Source: Sphaerisporangium melleum
GTDB taxonomy: Bacteria; Actinomycetota; Actinomycetes; Streptosporangiales; Streptosporangiaceae
Assembly: GCF_014646695.1 (NCBI RefSeq)
Contig: NZ_BMNT01000003.1
Coordinates: 57,948 to 121,947, forward strand
Direction: 5' to 3'
DNA length: 64,000 nt
The translations under genes and the position numbers were made by a program. Shown piece by piece: positions 24,197-33,118 of this stretch; the first letter of the stretch is position 1; the number at the start of each line of letters is the position of its first letter. The notes beneath the pieces are model-generated. The model was not told the origin of the DNA and searched no databases. It worked only from the letters and a program-made list of their open reading frames with translations.

Positions 24197-25390
24197 ATGG
24201 AACTCTACGACCGGACCGGCGACACCACGCAGACCAGGCCCGCGGCCGAACGCGACTCCCTGCTCGTGCCGCCGATGCGGCGCGTGGCCGCCCGCCCGGA
24301 GACTACGCCGGAGCCCGGCGGCATCGTCAAGCCGCTGCCGCCCGACCTGTTCATCCGGCACGGCCGCAGCGCCGAGATGCGCTGGGAGGCCATGCGCGGC
24401 CAGGGGTACCACACCCCCGCCGACCGGTTCTTCGTCCGCAACCACACCGTCACCCCGCTCATCGACGCCCGCACCTGGCGGCTGCTGATCCACGGGGACG
24501 GCGTGCGCCGCCCGATCAGCCTGTCCTACGAGGAGCTGCTGGCGCTGCCCGCCACCACCGCCGACGTCGCCATCGAGTGCGCCGGCAACGGGCGGGCCTT
24601 CTTCGACACCCAGCAGGACCAGCCCGCACCCGGCATCCAGTGGCGGCTCGGCGCCGTCGGCGTGGCCCGCTGGCGCGGCGTGCCGCTGGCGGCGCTGCTG
24701 GACCGCGCCGGCCTGACCCCCGGCGCGGTGGACGTCATGCCACGCGGCCTGGATCCGGTGTACGTCGAGGACGGCGTCGACCAGGGGCACGTGCGCCGTC
24801 CGCTGCCGCTCGCCAAGGCGCTTGAGGACGTGCTGGTGGCCTACGAGATGAACGACCGGCCGCTGCCGGCCGACCACGGCTTCCCCGCCCGCCTGGTGGT
24901 GCCCGGCTGGAGCGGCATCGCCTCGATCAAGTGGCTCGGCGACGTCGAGGTCTCCACCGTCCCGCTGTCGTCGCCGTGGAACACCCGCTCCTACCGGATG
25001 TTCGGCCCCGGCCACCCGATCGGCGGCGCGCCGCTGGCCGCGCAGGTGGTCAAGAGCGCCTTCGAGCTGCCCTGGGAGGCGACGCTGCGCGCCGGGCGGC
25101 AGCACATTCTGCACGGCCGGTCATGGTCGGGCACCGGGCGCGTCGTGGGAGTGGAGATCAGCACGGACGGCGGCCGCACCTGGACCCGGGCCGAGACCCG
25201 CGGCCCGCGACTGGCCCGGGCGTGGGCGCCCTGGCACCTCGCCTGGGTGCCGCACCGGCCCGGGCCGCACGTGCTGATGGCCAGGGCCACCGACGAGACC
25301 GGGGCCGTCCAGCCCGCACGGGCGCGGTTCAACATGCTCGGCTACCACTTCGACGGCCTGGTCGAACACCCGGTGACCGTCGTCTCCTGA
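24197..25390 (+). CDS. Sulfite-oxidase-family molybdopterin oxidoreductase
   Basis: A 397-residue enzyme starting at the ATG 24197 after GGGGGGTCCCC. The molybdopterin domain (about 70-255) includes RFFVRNHTVTPLIDARTWRLLIHG, the molybdenum-ligating Cys128 in AIECAGNGRAFF, and RLVVPGWSGIASIKWLGDVEV. The C-terminal Mo-co dimerisation domain (about 280-395) has ISTDGGRTWTRAE and WAPWHLAWVP. There is no haem domain and no obvious Tat signal, so it is probably cytoplasmic. Sulfite or a related small oxyanion is the expected substrate, but the electron acceptor is unknown. It is convergent with the symporter genes across a strong terminator. Confidence 0.92.
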   Translation: MELYDRTGDTTQTRPAAERDSLLVPPMRRVAARPETTPEPGGIVKPLPPDLFIRHGRSAEMRWEAMRGQGYHTPADRFFVRNHTVTPLIDARTWRLLIHGDGVRRPISLSYEELLALPATTADVAIECAGNGRAFFDTQQDQPAPGIQWRLGAVGVARWRGVPLAALLDRAGLTPGAVDVMPRGLDPVYVEDGVDQGHVRRPLPLAKALEDVLVAYEMNDRPLPADHGFPARLVVPGWSGIASIKWLGDVEVSTVPLSSPWNTRSYRMFGPGHPIGGAPLAAQVVKSAFELPWEATLRAGRQHILHGRSWSGTGRVVGVEISTDGGRTWTRAETRGPRLARAWAPWHLAWVPHRPGPHVLMARATDETGAVQPARARFNMLGYHFDGLVEHPVTVVS

Positions 25391-25471
25391 GGCCGGGAGG
25401 CCGGAAGCAGCGAGAAGCCCGGCCGGGGGCGGAGGGGGAGGCCCGCGGCCGGGCGGCTGTGGGAGGCGGCG

Positions 25472-25503
25472 CTCCGGGCGGCGCCGCGCGGCGCCGCCCG
25501 GAG
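25472..25503. terminator. Bidirectional terminator, perfect 32-bp palindrome
   Basis: CTCCGGGCGGCGCC at 25472-25485 and its exact complement at 25490-25503 around GCGC: a 14-bp stem with a 4-base loop. It sits between the convergent molybdoenzyme and symporter genes, 82 bases past one stop and 6 bases before the other. Confidence 0.75.
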
Positions 25504-25508
25504 GGTTC

Positions 25509-27119
25509 TCAGTGGCCGGTCGCCTTCTCGGCGCCGGCGCCGGTGAGCGACCGCACCTCGATCTCGGCGTACTTGCCGGCGTTGTACTCCTTGCTGAGCA
25601 CCGTGCCGATGTACCCGGCCAGGAAGCCGATCGGGATGGACACCAGGCCCGGGTTCTCCAGCGGGAACCAGTTGAACGCCGCGCCGGGGAACAGCGCGGT
25701 CGGCGTACCGGAGACCACCGGCGAGAAGATCACCAGCACCACGGCCGACACCAGGCCGCCGTAGATCGCCGAGACCGCTCCGGCGGTGTTGAACCGCTTC
25801 CAGAACAGGCTGTAGAGGATCGCGGGCAGGTTGCCGGACGCCGCGACCGCGAAGGCCAGCGCCACCAGGAACGCCACGTTGAGGTTCTGCGCGAAGATGC
25901 CGAGGACGATCGACACCGCGCCGATGCCGAACGCCGCGATGCGGGCGACCTTGATCTCCTGCTGCTCGGTGGCCTGGCCGCGCTTGAAGACGTGCGCGTA
26001 CAGGTCGTGGGCGAAGCTGGAGGAGGACGCCAGGGTCAGGCCGGCGACCACGGCGAGGATCGTCGCGAACGCCACCGCGGCGATGATCGCCAGCAGCACC
26101 GTGCCGCCGACGTCGCCGAACAGGCGCTGGCCGATCTCCAGCGCGAGCTGCGGCGCCGCGGTGTTGCCCGCCTTGTTCTGCTCGGCGATGGCCTTGCTGC
26201 CGACCAGGGCGGCGGCGCCGAAGCCGAGCACCAGGGTGAGCAGGTAGAACACGCCGATGATGCCGATGCCCCACAGCACCGACTTGCGGGCGTCGCGGGC
26301 GGTCGGCACGGTGTAGAAGCGGATCAGGATGTGCGGCAGGCCCGCGGTGCCGAGCACCAGGGCCAGGCCCAGGCTGATCAGGTCGAGCTTGCCGACGATG
26401 CCCTTGGCCTCGACCCCGTACTTCAGCCCGGGGTTGAGGAAGGCGTCGCCCTTGCCGCTCTGCTGGGCGGCGGTGCCGAGCAGGCTGGAGAGGTTGAACC
26501 CGAAGTGGCCGAGCACCAGCAGCGTCACCAGGGCGGCGCCGCTCATCAGCAGCACGGCCTTGACGATCTGCACCCAGGTGGTGCCCTTCATGCCGCCGAC
26601 CACCACGTAGATGATCATCAGCAGGCCGACGACGACGATCGTGCCGATCTTGCCGGCGTCGGAGGTGATGCCGAACAGCAGGCCGACCAGGGCGCCCGCG
26701 CCGACCATCTGGGCGAGCAGGTAGAAGATGCTGACCGTGATCGTCGACACGCCGGCGGCGGTGCGCACCGGGCGCGGGCTCATCCGGAAGGCGAGCACGT
26801 CGGCCATGGTGAACTTGCCGGAGTTGCGCATCAGCTCGGCGACGAGCAGCAGCGCGACCAGCCAGGCGACCAGGAAGCCGATCGAGTACAGGAAGCCGTC
26901 GTACCCCGACAGCGCGATGATGCCGGCGATGCCGAGGAAGGACGCGGCCGACATGTAGTCGCCGCCGATGGCCAGGCCGTTCTGGACGCCGCTGAACGAG
27001 CGGCCACCCGCGTAGTAGTCGGTGGCGCTCTTGGTGTTGCGGCTGGCCCAGAACGTGATGCCCAGCGTCGCGGCGACGAACACCACGAACAGGGTGATGG
27101 ACAGCGCGTGGTCATTCAT
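25509..27119 (-). CDS. actP: Sodium/solute symporter, cation-acetate (ActP) type
   Basis: A 536-residue transporter of the SSS family with about 13 membrane helices. Diagnostic segments are TDYYAGGRSFSGVQNGLAIGGDYMSAASFLGIAG (blocks), the TYVV-type VLAFRMSPRPVRTAAGVSTI, and KRFNTAGAVSAIYGGL. It starts at the ATG 27119, overlapping the end of the DUF485 gene by 8 bases, the classical yjcH-actP arrangement. It is predicted to import acetate or other short monocarboxylates with Na+ or H+. Confidence 0.92.
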   Translation of the reverse strand: MNDHALSITLFVVFVAATLGITFWASRNTKSATDYYAGGRSFSGVQNGLAIGGDYMSAASFLGIAGIIALSGYDGFLYSIGFLVAWLVALLLVAELMRNSGKFTMADVLAFRMSPRPVRTAAGVSTITVSIFYLLAQMVGAGALVGLLFGITSDAGKIGTIVVVGLLMIIYVVVGGMKGTTWVQIVKAVLLMSGAALVTLLVLGHFGFNLSSLLGTAAQQSGKGDAFLNPGLKYGVEAKGIVGKLDLISLGLALVLGTAGLPHILIRFYTVPTARDARKSVLWGIGIIGVFYLLTLVLGFGAAALVGSKAIAEQNKAGNTAAPQLALEIGQRLFGDVGGTVLLAIIAAVAFATILAVVAGLTLASSSSFAHDLYAHVFKRGQATEQQEIKVARIAAFGIGAVSIVLGIFAQNLNVAFLVALAFAVAASGNLPAILYSLFWKRFNTAGAVSAIYGGLVSAVVLVIFSPVVSGTPTALFPGAAFNWFPLENPGLVSIPIGFLAGYIGTVLSKEYNAGKYAEIEVRSLTGAGAEKATGH

Positions 27120-27444
27120 TCGACGTCTTCTCCATCTCCCCGCGCAGCTTGTCGGACAGCGGGTCGAGCTTCCTGTCGGCGTGGCGGGCGTACGCCCAGG
27201 CGATCAGGAACGTGGACACGAACTGCAGAACGCCGAAGATCAGTGCGACGTTGATGTTGCCGAAGACCTTGGTGCCCATGAACCCTCGCGCGAACCCGGA
27301 CAGGATCACGTAGAGCAGGTACCACACAAGGAAGGCGACGGTCACGGGGAACGCCCAGTTGCGGTAGCGCCGGCGCAGCTCCTGGAAGTCCGGACTGGCC
27401 TGCACCTGTTCATATGCCGATGACGCGTCGTGTCGAGTGGTCAC
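27112..27444 (-). CDS. DUF485 (YjcH-like) small membrane protein
   Basis: A 110-residue protein with two membrane helices (NWAFPVTVAFLVWYLLYVILSGF and VALIFGVLQFVSTFLIAWAYARHADRKLDP in blocks), the hallmark of DUF485 partners of acetate symporters. The GTG start at 27444 has an ideal GGAGG eight bases upstream. An ATG at 27477 in the same frame would place a Crp-like site inside the gene and is less likely. It is the first gene of a two-gene operon with the symporter. Confidence 0.92.
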   Translation of the reverse strand: MTTRHDASSAYEQVQASPDFQELRRRYRNWAFPVTVAFLVWYLLYVILSGFARGFMGTKVFGNINVALIFGVLQFVSTFLIAWAYARHADRKLDPLSDKLRGEMEKTSNE

Positions 27445-27458
27445 AAGACCTCCCACGT

Positions 27459-27474
27459 TGTGATCTGAATCACG
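27459..27474. promoter_or_regulatory. Crp/FNR-superfamily-type operator
   Basis: TGTGA-TCTGAA-TCACG, matching the Crp consensus TGTGA-N6-TCACA at 9 of 10 arm positions. It lies 15-30 bases upstream of the DUF485 GTG start. Crp-type proteins of actinobacteria (Crp of Mycobacterium, GlxR of Corynebacterium) use this motif and control acetate and central-carbon genes. At this position it would more likely repress or compete with initiation than activate. Confidence 0.6.
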
Positions 27475-27662
27475 CATACCGTAGAAGGGGTCACCGGCCG
27501 CTGCGCAGGGGTGCGCGCGGGGTGGTCGCCAAGCCGTAGTGAAGGATCGCTCATCTGGCGCGCTACTGCGCCCAATGGGCCGATCCCTGCGACGAGTGGT
27601 CTCCCCCGCCGCACGCACTCGCCCGCCGGTCGCCGGTGTGATCAGGCGGAACGACCCGCCGG

Positions 27663-29393
27663 TCAGGTGGAGCGGGGCCGCCAGTCGCCGCGGTCGACGT
27701 TCAGCGTCTCGGGGGTGTGCAGCCGCACCATCGTGCGGGCCACCCCGCGCGGGACGCCGCCGGGGGTGAGCAGCGATACGACGATCATCACGGTGAAGGA
27801 GATCGGCACCGTCCAGGCCGCCGGCTGGGCGAGCAGCGCCCCGGTCCACCCGGCGTACGGGCCGCCGGTGACCACCGCGATGCCCGCCGCGCCGGCCAGG
27901 CCGCCGCCGACGAGCAGCCCGGCCATCGCCCCGGCCGCGCTGAGCCGCCGCCACCAGATGCCGAGCACGAGCAGCGGGCAGAACGACGAGGCGGCCACCG
28001 CGAAGGCCAGGCCCACCACGTCGGCGACCGCCAGCGAACGCGCGCCGATCGCGAGCACCAGCGGCACGGCCACGGCCAGCAGCGTGGCCGCGCGGAACGA
28101 CTGGACGCCGCCGCGCAGGATGTCCTGCCCGATCACCCCGGCCACCGACACCGCGAGACCGGAGGAGGTGGACAGGAACGCGGCGAAGGCGCCGGCGGTG
28201 ACCAGCGCGCCGAGCAGCTCCCCCGCGGTGCCGCCGACCATGCGCATCGGCAGGGTCAGCACGACGGCGTCGGTGCGGCCGGTCATCAGCAGCTCGGGGG
28301 TGTAGATCCGCCCGAGCGTGCCGTAGACGGCCGGGAGCAGGTAGAAGGCGCCGAGCAGCGTGAGCACCGCCAGGGTGGTACGACGGGCGGCGCGGCCGTC
28401 GGGGTTGGTGTAGAAGCGCACCAGGACGTGCGGCAGTCCCATGGTGCCGAGGAAGGTGGCCAGGATCAGCGAGTACGTCGCGTACAGCGGGTGCTCGCGG
28501 CCGTGCAGCGGCAGCGCCCACTCGTGGTCGGTGAGCACGGGCAGGTTCTCGGCGTGCGGCACCCGCGCGCCGGCCGGGAAGCCGAGCGTGGTGTCGGCGG
28601 TGACCTCGTGCGCGCCGCGGGCGAGGGCGACGGGCTCGCCGTGCCGGACGCGGCCGTCCACCTTGCCCTTCGCGGTGACCACGACCGGCTCTTCGACGCG
28701 GATCGTGACGTCGGCCGCGACCGACACGGTGACCGCGTCGGTGAACACCGGCGGTGTCTCCCGTTCCGGGGCGGGCCTGCCGCCAGCGTACCAGGCCGAC
28801 AGCAGGAAGAACACCGGCAGGGCGAGCGCGGTGAGCTTCAGCCAGTACTGGAACGCCTGCACGAAGGTGATCGAGCGCATCCCGCCGGACAGCACGTTGA
28901 CCGCGACGACCACGGCCACGACCAGCCCGCCGACCCACGCCGGGCCGCCGGTGATCGTACGCAGCACCAGGCCGGCGCTCTGGAACTGCGGCATCAGATA
29001 CAGCCAGCCGATCAGCACGACCAGGACGGTCGCCATGCGGCGCACGGCCATCGACTCCAACCGGGCCTCGGCGAAGTCGGGCAGCGTGTAGGCGCCGGAC
29101 CGGCGCAGCGGCGCGGACACCAGCACGAGCAGCACCAGGTAGCCGCCGGTCCAGCCCACCGGCAGCCACAGCATGTCGGCGCCGTAGGCGAGGATCAGCC
29201 CGGCGATGCCGAGGAACGAGGCCGCCGACAGGTACTCCCCGCCGATGGCCGAGGCGTTCCACAGCGGCGACACCGTGCGGGAGGCGACGTAGAAGTCGGA
29301 GGTCGTGCGGGACAGCCGCAGGCCGAAGGCGCCGATCAGCACGGCCGCGACGACCACGGCCACGACCGCCGCGACGCCGAGCCCGGCGTTCAC
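27663..29393 (-). CDS. Sodium/solute symporter, acetate-type, second copy
   Basis: A 576-residue SSS transporter with GTG start at 29393. It shares SDFYVASRTVSPLWNASAIGGEYLSAASFLG, SGAYTLPDFAEAR and LPHVLVRFYTNPDGRAARR (blocks) with ActP-like proteins. Unlike the first copy it has an insertion of about 110 residues (around 195-305, GRPAPERETPPVF ... NLPVLTDHEWALPLHG) with beta-strand character, probably an extracytoplasmic loop domain. It begins 7 bases after the small membrane protein upstream and lies in a four-gene set with a LytS/LytTR two-component system, which presumably controls it in response to its substrate. Confidence 0.9.
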   Translation of the reverse strand: MNAGLGVAAVVAVVVAAVLIGAFGLRLSRTTSDFYVASRTVSPLWNASAIGGEYLSAASFLGIAGLILAYGADMLWLPVGWTGGYLVLLVLVSAPLRRSGAYTLPDFAEARLESMAVRRMATVLVVLIGWLYLMPQFQSAGLVLRTITGGPAWVGGLVVAVVVAVNVLSGGMRSITFVQAFQYWLKLTALALPVFFLLSAWYAGGRPAPERETPPVFTDAVTVSVAADVTIRVEEPVVVTAKGKVDGRVRHGEPVALARGAHEVTADTTLGFPAGARVPHAENLPVLTDHEWALPLHGREHPLYATYSLILATFLGTMGLPHVLVRFYTNPDGRAARRTTLAVLTLLGAFYLLPAVYGTLGRIYTPELLMTGRTDAVVLTLPMRMVGGTAGELLGALVTAGAFAAFLSTSSGLAVSVAGVIGQDILRGGVQSFRAATLLAVAVPLVLAIGARSLAVADVVGLAFAVAASSFCPLLVLGIWWRRLSAAGAMAGLLVGGGLAGAAGIAVVTGGPYAGWTGALLAQPAAWTVPISFTVMIVVSLLTPGGVPRGVARTMVRLHTPETLNVDRGDWRPRST

Positions 29394-29400
29394 CGGCCGG

Positions 29401-30096
29401 TCACCGCCGCTCGACCAGCTCGGCGAAGTGCCGTTCGTTGCGCTCGGCCTGCCGGACGTACAGCCAGGCGCCCGCGACGAACGCCGGGTAGATCAGGCCC
29501 GCGAGCACCAGCCACGGCAGCGGCACGCCGAGCAACCGCACCTCGCGCAGCTCCGGGACCAGCATGAACAGCAGCGGCAGCCCGCCGATCAGGCACGACA
29601 TGACCGTGCAGACGAACAGCGCGAGCCGGAACTGGGTGCGCACCAGCGAGCGCATGTACACCTCGCCGAGGCGGGTCTGCTCGTCGATCTCCAGCGTGAC
29701 CGGGTGGCGGGGCCGGCGGGCGGCGGTGGTGCGCGGGCTGGTGACGACCTCGCGCTTGGGCCGCTCGGACGCCTTGGCCAGCGCGGGCCCGAGGCCCATC
29801 CGCCGCCGTCCCCCCTCCTGCCCGTCCCCCCGCACGACCCGCTCGGGCCGTTCCGGGCGCTCTGGACGCGCCGGGCGCTCGGCACGGTCGGAACGGTCCG
29901 GGCACTCCGCACGGTCCAGGCCGTCGGCGCGAGCCGTACGGCCGGCACCGTCGACGACCCCGGCACTTCGGTGATGCTCCACGCGGCCCGAATGCCCGGG
30001 GCGTTCGGCGCGGTCCGGCAGGACGGGCTCGTGTACGTCGGCCGCGCCGCCTCCCGCGTTCGTGCCCGGGTCGCGTTCGCCGGGGTCGGCGTTCAC
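29401..30096 (-). CDS. Two-helix (DUF485-like) membrane protein with long disordered N-terminus
   Basis: A 231-residue protein; the GTG start at 30096 overlaps the response regulator stop (GTGA). Residues 1-110 are low-complexity, rich in Arg, Asp, Glu, Pro, with repeats of DRAERP and PERPERP. Residues about 135-231 contain two membrane helices (FRLALFVCTVMSCLIGGLPLLFML and LPWLVLAGLIYPAFVAGAWLYVRQAERNERHF in blocks) like the DUF485 partner of acetate symporters. The second half is therefore probably the accessory subunit of the symporter 7 bases downstream. A later start near residue 100 is possible. Confidence 0.8.
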   Translation of the reverse strand: MNADPGERDPGTNAGGGAADVHEPVLPDRAERPGHSGRVEHHRSAGVVDGAGRTARADGLDRAECPDRSDRAERPARPERPERPERVVRGDGQEGGRRRMGLGPALAKASERPKREVVTSPRTTAARRPRHPVTLEIDEQTRLGEVYMRSLVRTQFRLALFVCTVMSCLIGGLPLLFMLVPELREVRLLGVPLPWLVLAGLIYPAFVAGAWLYVRQAERNERHFAELVERR

Positions 30097-30866
30097 TCCG
30101 CGCGGCCCTTCCTGGCGCGGCGGACGAGCAGGTCGCGCAGCTCGCGGGTGTGGCGGCGGCTGACCGGGATCTCGGTGTCGCCGATGCGGACCATGCAGCG
30201 CCCGGAGTCGATGTGCAGCTCGTCGATGTGCTTGACCGAGACCAGGTGGCTGCGGTGCACGCGGACGAAGCCCGCCGCCGCCCAGCGTTCCTCCAGCGCG
30301 GCCAGCGGGATGCGCACCAGGTGGCTGCCGGTGGCGGTGTGCAGGCGCGCGTAGTCGCCCTGGGCCTCGACGTAGCGGACGTCGGAGCTGGCGACGAAGC
30401 GGGTCACCCCGGCCAGCTCGACCGGGATGGTGTCGGTGTCCGGCGCCGGACGCCCCGCCTCCTCGGCCGTCTCGGGGTCACCGGGGATGCTCGCGCAGAC
30501 GCGGCGGATCGCCTCGGCGAGCCGCTCGGGCCGCACCGGCTTGAGCAGGTAGTCCTCGGCCTTGATCTCGAAGGCGTCCACCGCGTGCTCTTCGTAGGCG
30601 GTGACGAACACGATGCACGGCGGCCGGGTGAACTGCGTCAGCAGGCGGCCGAGCACGACGCCGTCCAGGCCGCGCATCCGGATGTCGAGGAAGACCGCGT
30701 CGATCGGCCTGCCCTCGGCCATCGCCCGGTCGAGCATCTTCAGCGCGGACGCCCCGTCGCGGGCCAGGGCCACCTCGCCGATGCGCGGGTCGGCACGAAG
30801 CAGGTAGGCGAGATCTTCCAGTGCCGGCTGCTCGTCGTCCACCGCCAGCACGCGCAGGCCCGTCAC
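30093..30866 (-). CDS. LytTR-family response regulator
   Basis: About 257 residues from the GTG at 30866; a GTG at 30896 would add ten residues. The receiver domain has LRVLAVDDEQPALEDL, phosphoacceptor Asp61 (VFLDIRMRGLDG) and Lys109 (YLLKPVRPERL). A flexible linker leads to a LytTR DNA-binding domain with VRYVEAQGDYARLHTATGSHLVR, FVRVHRSHLVSVKHIDEL and IPVSRRHTRELRDLL. It overlaps the next gene by 4 bases. It is paired with the LytS-type kinase upstream and probably activates the symporter genes downstream. Confidence 0.93.
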   Translation of the reverse strand: MTGLRVLAVDDEQPALEDLAYLLRADPRIGEVALARDGASALKMLDRAMAEGRPIDAVFLDIRMRGLDGVVLGRLLTQFTRPPCIVFVTAYEEHAVDAFEIKAEDYLLKPVRPERLAEAIRRVCASIPGDPETAEEAGRPAPDTDTIPVELAGVTRFVASSDVRYVEAQGDYARLHTATGSHLVRIPLAALEERWAAAGFVRVHRSHLVSVKHIDELHIDSGRCMVRIGDTEIPVSRRHTRELRDLLVRRARKGRAE

Positions 30867-31004
30867 GTCACCGCCGCCGCTCGCCAGGGCTCGCACAGGG
30901 GCCGGGGTGCGAGTGACCGACCTGGCGAGAGTTGCTCTTCATCCCCCTAGAGGGTGGTGACTCGGGCAGGGGAAGTCAACGGGTCGGCGGCCGGGCGGTG
31001 ATAA

Positions 31005-32198
31005 CTATACGGAGACGCCCGGCCGGTACTTGGGCAGCCGGACGCTGACCTTGGCCCCCGCGCCCAGCGCGGTCTCCACCACCAGCCCGTACTCGTCGCC
31101 GTACACCTGGCGCAGCCGCTCGTCCACGTTGGCCAGCCCGATGCCGCCGTTGCCCGAGCGCTCGTCCCGGTCGCCGGACAGGATGCGCCGCAGCCGCTCG
31201 GGGTCCATGCCGACGCCGTCGTCCTCGACGCTGATCAGGCACTCGGCGCCGGCGTCCTCGGCGGTGATGGAGATGTGCCCCACGCCGTCCTTGCTCTCCA
31301 GCCCGTGCCGCAGGGCGTTCTCCACCAGGGGCTGCAGGCACAGGAACGGCACCGCGACGGGCAGCACCTCCGGCGCTATGCGCAGCGTGACGTGGAGCTG
31401 GTCGCCGAACCGGGCCCGCTCCAGGGTCAGGTAGCGGTCGATCGAGCGCAGCTCCTCGGCCAGGGTGGTGAACTCGCCGTGCCGCCGGAAGGAGTAGCGG
31501 GTGAAGTCGGCGAAGTCCAGCAGCAGCTCCCTGGCCCGTTCGGGGTCGGTGCGCACGAACGAGGCGATGGTGGTCAGCGAGTTGTAGATGAAGTGCGGGG
31601 AGATCTGCGCGCGCAGCGCCCGCACCTCGGCCTCCATGAGCAGGGTGCGCGAACGGTCGAGCTCGGCCAGCTCGAGCTGGGAGTCCACCCAGGCCGCGAC
31701 CTCCCCCGTGGCCCGCACCAGCCCGGCCGAGGCGTGGTCGCCGTACGCGGCGAGCGAGCCGACCACCCGGTCGTCCGTGGTCAGCGGGACGACGACCGCG
31801 TGCCGGATGGGGCACTCGGGGGACTCGCACCACACGGCCTCCGGGCCGAGCACCTGGATGCGGCCGTCGCCCAGCGTCTCGGCGGCGTGGATGAAGGCGT
31901 CCTTGGCGTGGTGCTCCCCCGCCCCGTCGTACACCAGCAGCCCTTCGCGGTCGGTGATGGCGATGGCGGGCGAGCCGAGCAGTTCGCGCAGATAGCGGGA
32001 CGCCTTGAGCGCGCCGGCGGCGGTCAGCCCGGCCCGCAGCGGCGGCGCGGCCAGCGACGCGGTGTGCAGGGTCTCGAACGTGGCCCGCTCGGCGGGGCTG
32101 GTGCCGAGCTCGCGCCGGCCGCGCAGCACCCGCCAGAGCACCACGGCGGGCACCCCGACGAGGGCCGCGAGCACGGGCACGGCGAACAGCGGTTCCAC
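31005..32198 (-). CDS. LytS/YehU-type sensor histidine kinase
   Basis: About 397 residues from the GTG at 32198. One N-terminal membrane helix (FAVPVLAALVGVPAVVLWRVL) is followed by a GAF-like sensory segment containing AIAITDREGLLVYDG and a Cys pair in WCESPECPIRHAVVVPL. The His_kinase domain has LRAQISPHFIYNSLTTIASF (His202) and a HATPase with PLVENALRHGLESK, DDGVGMD and GGIGLANVDERL. A GAF region with two Cys could bind a metal, haem or redox ligand, but this is inference. Its partner LytTR regulator lies 138 bases downstream on the same strand. Confidence 0.92.
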   Translation of the reverse strand: MEPLFAVPVLAALVGVPAVVLWRVLRGRRELGTSPAERATFETLHTASLAAPPLRAGLTAAGALKASRYLRELLGSPAIAITDREGLLVYDGAGEHHAKDAFIHAAETLGDGRIQVLGPEAVWCESPECPIRHAVVVPLTTDDRVVGSLAAYGDHASAGLVRATGEVAAWVDSQLELAELDRSRTLLMEAEVRALRAQISPHFIYNSLTTIASFVRTDPERARELLLDFADFTRYSFRRHGEFTTLAEELRSIDRYLTLERARFGDQLHVTLRIAPEVLPVAVPFLCLQPLVENALRHGLESKDGVGHISITAEDAGAECLISVEDDGVGMDPERLRRILSGDRDERSGNGGIGLANVDERLRQVYGDEYGLVVETALGAGAKVSVRLPKYRPGVSV

Positions 32199-32320
32199 GC
32201 CGCCGGAGCCTACCGGGGCGTCCCCGCCCCCATAACCCGCCGAGCGCCGGGACGCCCGCCCGCTGCGCCGGACGGCCCACCCCGACCGCTCACCGCCTTT
32301 CCATACGGGCCGGAGCGAGA

Positions 32321-32890
32321 TCACTGCCTGCGGGCGAGGTAGGCCCAGACTCTGTGGCCGGTGGCCGGGGCGCCCTGGAAGCCGGCGCGTTCGGCCAGGG
32401 CCGTCACGATGGCCAGCCCGCGCCCGCCTTCCGCGCACGGGACGTCCACCCCGTCGCCGTCGCCGAACCTCGGGATGCCGGCTCCGCCGAGGTCGTAGAC
32501 GGTGATCAGTACGCTCGCCGCCGCCGCGGAAGTGGCGAGCGGCTCGTGACCGGGCGAGGTCAGCGTGATCTCCACGGTGAACTGACCCTCCGGCGTTCCG
32601 CTGCGGGTATGGCGGACGGCGTTGCCCGCCAGCTCCCCGACGACCAGCTCGGCGTCGTCGGCGAAGGCGGTGCTGCCGAGCAGGAATCGGGTGAAGCGCC
32701 GGGCCTCGGCGGCCTGGTCGAGCGCGCCGGGGAAGGCACGCCGCCAGATGAGGATCTCCGGGCCGAGCCGGACGGCCTCGTTGACCGGCACGGCGCGAGA
32801 GGGATGCCCGGCGTGCGGCAGGCCGGGCGAGGTGACGGGAGCGGCGGCCACGCGCGGCGCCTCGTCGCTGGGATCGGTTCTCGTGGACAC
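32321..32890 (-). CDS. Anti-sigma-type ATP-binding (HATPase) protein
   Basis: About 189 residues from the GTG at 32890; the frame is open further upstream and the start is uncertain. After a Pro/Ala-rich N-terminus, a GHKL ATPase domain of the SpoIIAB/RsbW-like group shows WRRAFPGALDQAAEARRFTRFLL, DAELVVGELAGNAVRHT (N box), VYDLGGAGIPRF and GGRGLAIVTALAERAGF (G box). Such proteins abound in sporulating actinomycetes, either binding sigma or anti-anti-sigma factors or acting as orphan kinases. It is divergent from the TPR regulator at 33119, a frequent pairing in these genomes. Confidence 0.85.
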   Translation of the reverse strand: MSTRTDPSDEAPRVAAAPVTSPGLPHAGHPSRAVPVNEAVRLGPEILIWRRAFPGALDQAAEARRFTRFLLGSTAFADDAELVVGELAGNAVRHTRSGTPEGQFTVEITLTSPGHEPLATSAAAASVLITVYDLGGAGIPRFGDGDGVDVPCAEGGRGLAIVTALAERAGFQGAPATGHRVWAYLARRQ

Positions 32891-33118
32891 GAACCAGAAC
32901 GATGGACGAGCGGGCGCTCCGCACCGATCCCAGCTTCCCCCGCGCCGACCCTTCAGGCGGAAACCCCGATGACGTGCGCGAACATGCTCCATCCGCCGAT
33001 CATCACCCCTCGGTCACCCTGCCCGGCCTCCCAGCTTTCATCATTCTCCGTAGTCAACCCGACACTTACCGTGTAACTTCTGTGATCCGGGAACCTGTTC
33101 GAGTCAGGGGGCACCGAC

